From Eutypa lata (taxonomy: Eukaryota; Ascomycota; Sordariomycetes; Xylariales; Diatrypaceae), in the NCBI GenBank assembly GCA_022661535.1, contig JAKULF010000004.1, forward strand, positions 62,001 to 126,000: a DNA stretch of 64,000 nucleotides, given 5' to 3'. Shown here piece after piece: positions 60,479 to 64,000 of the stretch (its first letter is position 1; each line of letters opens with the position of its first letter). The position numbers and the translations under genes were made by a program. The notes beneath the pieces are model-generated. The model worked only from the letters and a program-made list of their open reading frames with translations, did no database searches and was not told the origin of the DNA.

Positions 60479-61145
60479 CTATATTATCGAGGATGTCGAA
60501 CCTGGTGCCTGACCTGAGTTGCTGCTGTCAACGCATTCGCCCCATTCCGGATGATCACTGTCCTTAGCCTGCTCTTGGGCTTGCTCGTCGACCTCGTTCT
60601 CTCCTCGGTCCTCGGTGTGCTTTTCGTGATCCTTCTCTTCCTGCTCCTGATTTGACGTTAGTAACAATGATCAAGAGATTGAAAACTTCGAAGCCTGGAC
60701 CACCTACCTGCTCAAGATCGACAGGTTCCAAAAGCCGCGGAGCATTCGAGATGGCAGGCAGAGTAGGGTTGGCAGCCGTATCCGCCTGCTGCGAGACTTG
60801 GGGGATCTTGTAGCCCTGCTGGAAGACCAACGAACGGCTGAAGTCCGGTTCGAGACTACCTAAGCGCAGATAGCAGATCATCTTCTCCTCCGCATATTTC
60901 GACACCCAGGCCTGCTTCAGTTCGTGCATTCTTTCGAGCTCGTACGCTGTGAGGCGGATCTCGAGGCGCTCTGGCGTCTCGCTGATGATGCTTCCGAACC
61001 GGGATAGGTCTCCCGGCTGAGCAATGGGATCAGGTACAGGATAAGCCAGGAAGGAGCAGGTAATCTCATCCGAAGGCGAGGGGGGCAATAAATAATAGTA
61101 GCTTGACAACCAGGGGTTGTCAAGATTGAAAACCATTCTTGCCAT
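60479..61145 (-). CDS. Small acidic protein of unknown function (201 aa)
   Basis: I recognise no family. Two exons (61145-60708, 60646-60479) join through a 61-bp intron with GTAGGT and TCAG borders in phase 0. The N-terminal 115 residues look like a folded domain (DNPWLSSYYYLLPPSPSD, SRFGSIISETPERLEIRLTA, then a helix around YELERMHELKQAW). The C-terminal 70 residues are highly charged and low complexity (EQEEKDHEKHTEDRGENEVD). No signal peptide or membrane segment. The start at 61145 is the first ATG of the frame; an upstream exon cannot be excluded. Clean splicing into a frame of the same acidic character supports a real gene. Confidence 0.65.
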
Positions 61146-62802
61146 CTTGAAAGAGAGCACCTTCCTTGTTTCCTTTCTTGCTCCGCTTATTAGGCGACAA
61201 GCAAGACTTAGGAGATATCTGCTTGTAACTACTGCTGTTACGAGAACCCTGTAGTGCGTGCGTGTCTGTATCTTGGAAATAGGGAACCAAGTGTGGCCTG
61301 CAGGGCTCAGAAGCTTTGGTGCCTAGTGCGTGATCGTGGTAGATGTGTGCCTGTAAGTAGTTCACGTAAAATTGAGGCGTCTGTCTAATAAACACCCTCT
61401 GGTTTTGTAACAATGCAATTAGAAAGCCTTAGGCTACAAACAACACGGCACATCCATTACCATTCGAGATGTGGTGCCTTAGGCTTGTAGTCTGTTTTGT
61501 CACCAGGGTAACTGTTAACTTTTGCTGCGGCGAAAACCTTACGCTCAAGCCCCCTTAAAAGGCTTTCTACCTCTCCATATCCCATACTTAGTTGAATGGC
61601 ATGGTTGCCACGGTGTATTGGTACATTGGTTATTGTACTGTAGGTAAGAATTTCATCATCACTTAACCACTCTGGTTTGCTTGTTCTCTGCTGGAAGGCT
61701 TTGAAGACCTAGTTGCTATGAAGCTAGATGCATGTGCATCTAGTAATAAAGTTCACGTTTTGAATGACTTTTCAGAGACCATGGTTTTGATCACCCCGGA
61801 ACGATGATGGCGGATGCATGGGATAGAGCAGGTGAACCGTGACGATTCCCAGGATATAGTAGCACACATCATAATATTGGAAGGGGAGCGTAGTAAACAA
61901 TAGGAGGCATTTACCATGTCAACATTGATTGAAATATCTGTAATATTTCAAAGCATTTAAAAATCTTGAACCTACAATGCTTTGAACTCCCTTCTTTGAC
62001 GCAAGCTAGCGTAGTACCTTCAAAACGTAGTTAAGCACCCTTTGCTAGCTTCCACAAGACCAAACGTCACTCATCTAGCGTTCTTCGATTCGTCTAGTCC
62101 GAGATTGGATGAGCTGGTTGGTGATACTCCTACGAGGACCAGGTAAGAATTCAAGTTTCGGCCTGTGTAGAAACATCGGTTGTTCTTCAGATTTCTTATC
62201 TTTATGCGTCTTTGGACCAATTATACATCATTATTATAGGCTAGACACGTCTACCTTGCGAACTGTAGCTATAAGTGACGACCAGCTACTCTAGCGGTAT
62301 AACTAGGACTTCATAAGGGGTTTATTTCTGATCTTAATCGATTTGCTAATTAGCTAATAAACAGTTGAGTGTTACAGAAGCTCAGGGGCAATAGAGTAGA
62401 CAAGCAGCGATGAACACAGCTTTACCTTAGGGTCCAATCTGCCGGGTGATATTCTTTATGCATATAACTGGCAGCGGATGAAATATTTGCTACCCTATCA
62501 CAGCAAAGTTGCCCCTTCTACTCTGATTGCAATATGTCTATTATGGTCATGTCAGTATCCCCTAGTATATCGATATGGTAACCCGGTCTTCACCCTTCGC
62601 ATCATAGCAGCTGAAATCGGGTAGAAAACACTGTAGAGTCTCGATGGGGAAAAGAAACGGAAAAGCTCATCATACCTTTCCCCTAGCTATTATGTTCAGC
62701 CTTATCTACGAAAAGACACCTTTTCGTTCTATCTATCGTTGGCTGCGATGAGAATACGAATGGGGGGATCGGCGTGAGCTTAAAGATTACTCAAGTATTT
62801 GA
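61146..62802. other. Intergenic region, no gene recognised
   Basis: A 97-codon frame at 61120-61413 (minus) overlaps the start of the acidic-protein gene in another phase and could be leader sequence. Nothing else is supported. Confidence 0.5.
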
Positions 62803-63732
62803 CTACCCTTTCATTCTTTGCGGGGTTTCCTCGCAGTGGTGAAAACACTGTGATCTTGTCAGCCGAACTCGAAATAAGGCAGGCATGGGACAAACTCCGT
62901 ACCCTTGAAGATATGTCTTGGTATTAGGATCAGCAATATCGCGAAGGACGCGCTCAATATCGGCGTCAGTAGCTGTCTGGGTCGATTCATTACTAGCAGA
63001 TAACCGAGGTGCATGGTTCTCTTCTTGAATATTAGCGTTTGAACATGCTGGTCACACTTTCCAACAAGGCGGGTGCGAGTGTCGACACCGAAACCTGCGG
63101 GCTCTCGCTCGCCCCTGTCAAGTATCAAGTAGAGCAGATATACGTACGAAACCAAGGCAAGACCATTGCAGTTGCCAGTTTTTCCCGGGCTCTCAACTTC
63201 TTATCCCTAGGCCAGCGGCCAAGGGGGATTATCTCCGTCTGCTGGGCGACCTTCTCGAAGCCCTCGTCGTGTAACCAGCCGGGAAGTCGAGGCGCGGGAT
63301 CGAAAATTGTGCCGACATTAGCAGCCATCTGCTGGAACAGCTTGGTTAGGTTTGGCGTTATCTCGTCCTCTCCGAATTTGCCGTCGAAGTCCAGCACCTT
63401 GCCCCTGATATCGGTGATCTCGAACAGGCCCCCAGGCTTCAACTTTTCGAACGCCTGAGCCGCCAGGGCCGGCCAATCCCGTATCATACCGGCTAAGGCT
63501 CGAACCTGGATAAAGTCGACGGTACCCGGCTCTATGCCCCAAGGCGTCTCGACGTCAGCGATCTCGAACCTTACATTTTCGGGCACCAGCCTGGCTTGGA
63601 TAGGCGCTATATCCATTCCGATGATAGTCGCTCCGGGATACCTGGCTGCCATCTCGACAGCCCAGCGGCCAGTTCCGGTGCCGATATCTAGTATTACTTG
63701 GACGTCATGAGGAATTCTGGTCTGCGGGCATC
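62803..63732 (-). CDS. SAM-dependent methyltransferase (LaeA-like class I), partial or decayed
   Basis: The core exon (63732-63148) encodes a class I methyltransferase: motif I VILDIGTGTGRWAVEMA, the acidic residue of motif II (IIGMDIAP), DVETPWG, and the post-I/II block FEKLKPGGLFEITDI. This layout is typical of fungal LaeA-like and other TAM-domain methyltransferases, usually of unknown substrate. The frame then meets a stop near 63125 if unspliced. A GTACGT donor at 63147 and a CCAG acceptor at 63048 would add a last exon (63047-62803) with ADIERVLRDIADP, reminiscent of the family's C-terminal helix. The N-terminal part before CPQTRIPHDVQ is not resolved: upstream frames near 63740-63970 do not join cleanly, and the gene may run past the window edge or be a pseudogene. 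Confidence 0.6.
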
Positions 63733-64000
63733 CTAAGTTAGTTACCGACGACTTCAATGCGATCCATCCACATAATGCGAGCTACCTAATGAAAGCTATC
63801 GGGGGTGATAGGCAGACCTCCCCAGTGAAACGATGTGCAAGCCGGCAAAGTCAAGTAAACCAACCCAGGGATCCAGCAAAGAAATTCACCTAGCAACGCA
63901 TTCAAGCAGGCTATCATGAGTGCTAGTATGAGCATCGCAACAAGGAATACGCAGAAAATGAGCGACACGAACTCACCACAGTCAATTCACCATCAAGACA

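Overview
The window is nuclear DNA from a filamentous ascomycete (Pezizomycotina; a sordariomycete is likely but the sequence does not settle it). The evidence is: genes split by short introns with GTRNGT-type donors, CTAAC-type branch points and YAG acceptors; fungal-specific families (Crh-type GH16, Dal5-type MFS carriers, DUF4360 secreted protein, fungal GT2, mitochondrial 2-methylcitrate enzymes); and one transposon reduced to an AT-rich block by repeat-induced point mutation (RIP). I recognised no tRNA, rRNA, CRISPR or bacterial-type signals. Exon joins were worked out by hand from frame, splice signals and family likeness, and the coordinates give the start-to-stop span of each gene, introns included.

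Layout. 0-9 kb: a small serine-rich unknown protein (2637-3422 +), a doubtful small gene (4385-4763 +) and a Dal5-type MFS carrier (5269-7289 -) whose frame only closes with a 14-nt microexon. 8950-10318: a heavily RIPped Tc1/impala-like transposon with terminal inverted repeats and TA target duplication. 10.4-20.9 kb, metabolic block: a glutamine-synthetase-family ligase (-), a short-chain dehydrogenase (+), then methylisocitrate lyase (-) and 2-methylcitrate synthase (+) transcribed head to head. The last two are the entry and exit steps of the propionyl-CoA-consuming 2-methylcitrate cycle and share a 1.65-kb intergenic region with CreA-like and CCAAT motifs.

22-41 kb, surface block: a DUF4360 secreted protein (+), an aquaglyceroporin with a 271-residue N-terminal extension (-), then three consecutive minus-strand wall genes: a Crh-type GH16 transglycosylase with a C-terminal membrane segment, an 891-residue GT2 membrane glycosyltransferase, and a type II membrane GH16 glucanase. 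41.2-48.4 kb is a gene desert.

48-64 kb: a proline-rich protein built from a duplicated module, a cupin protein, an RNPS1-like SR/RRM protein, a second Dal5-type MFS carrier divergent from an intronless GH105 unsaturated glycuronyl hydrolase without a signal peptide (a probable import-and-cleave pair for pectin or other uronide fragments), a small acidic unknown protein, and a partial SAM-dependent methyltransferase at the right edge. Spacers are long, rich in TACCTA/TAGGTA tracts and microsatellites, and otherwise featureless to me.
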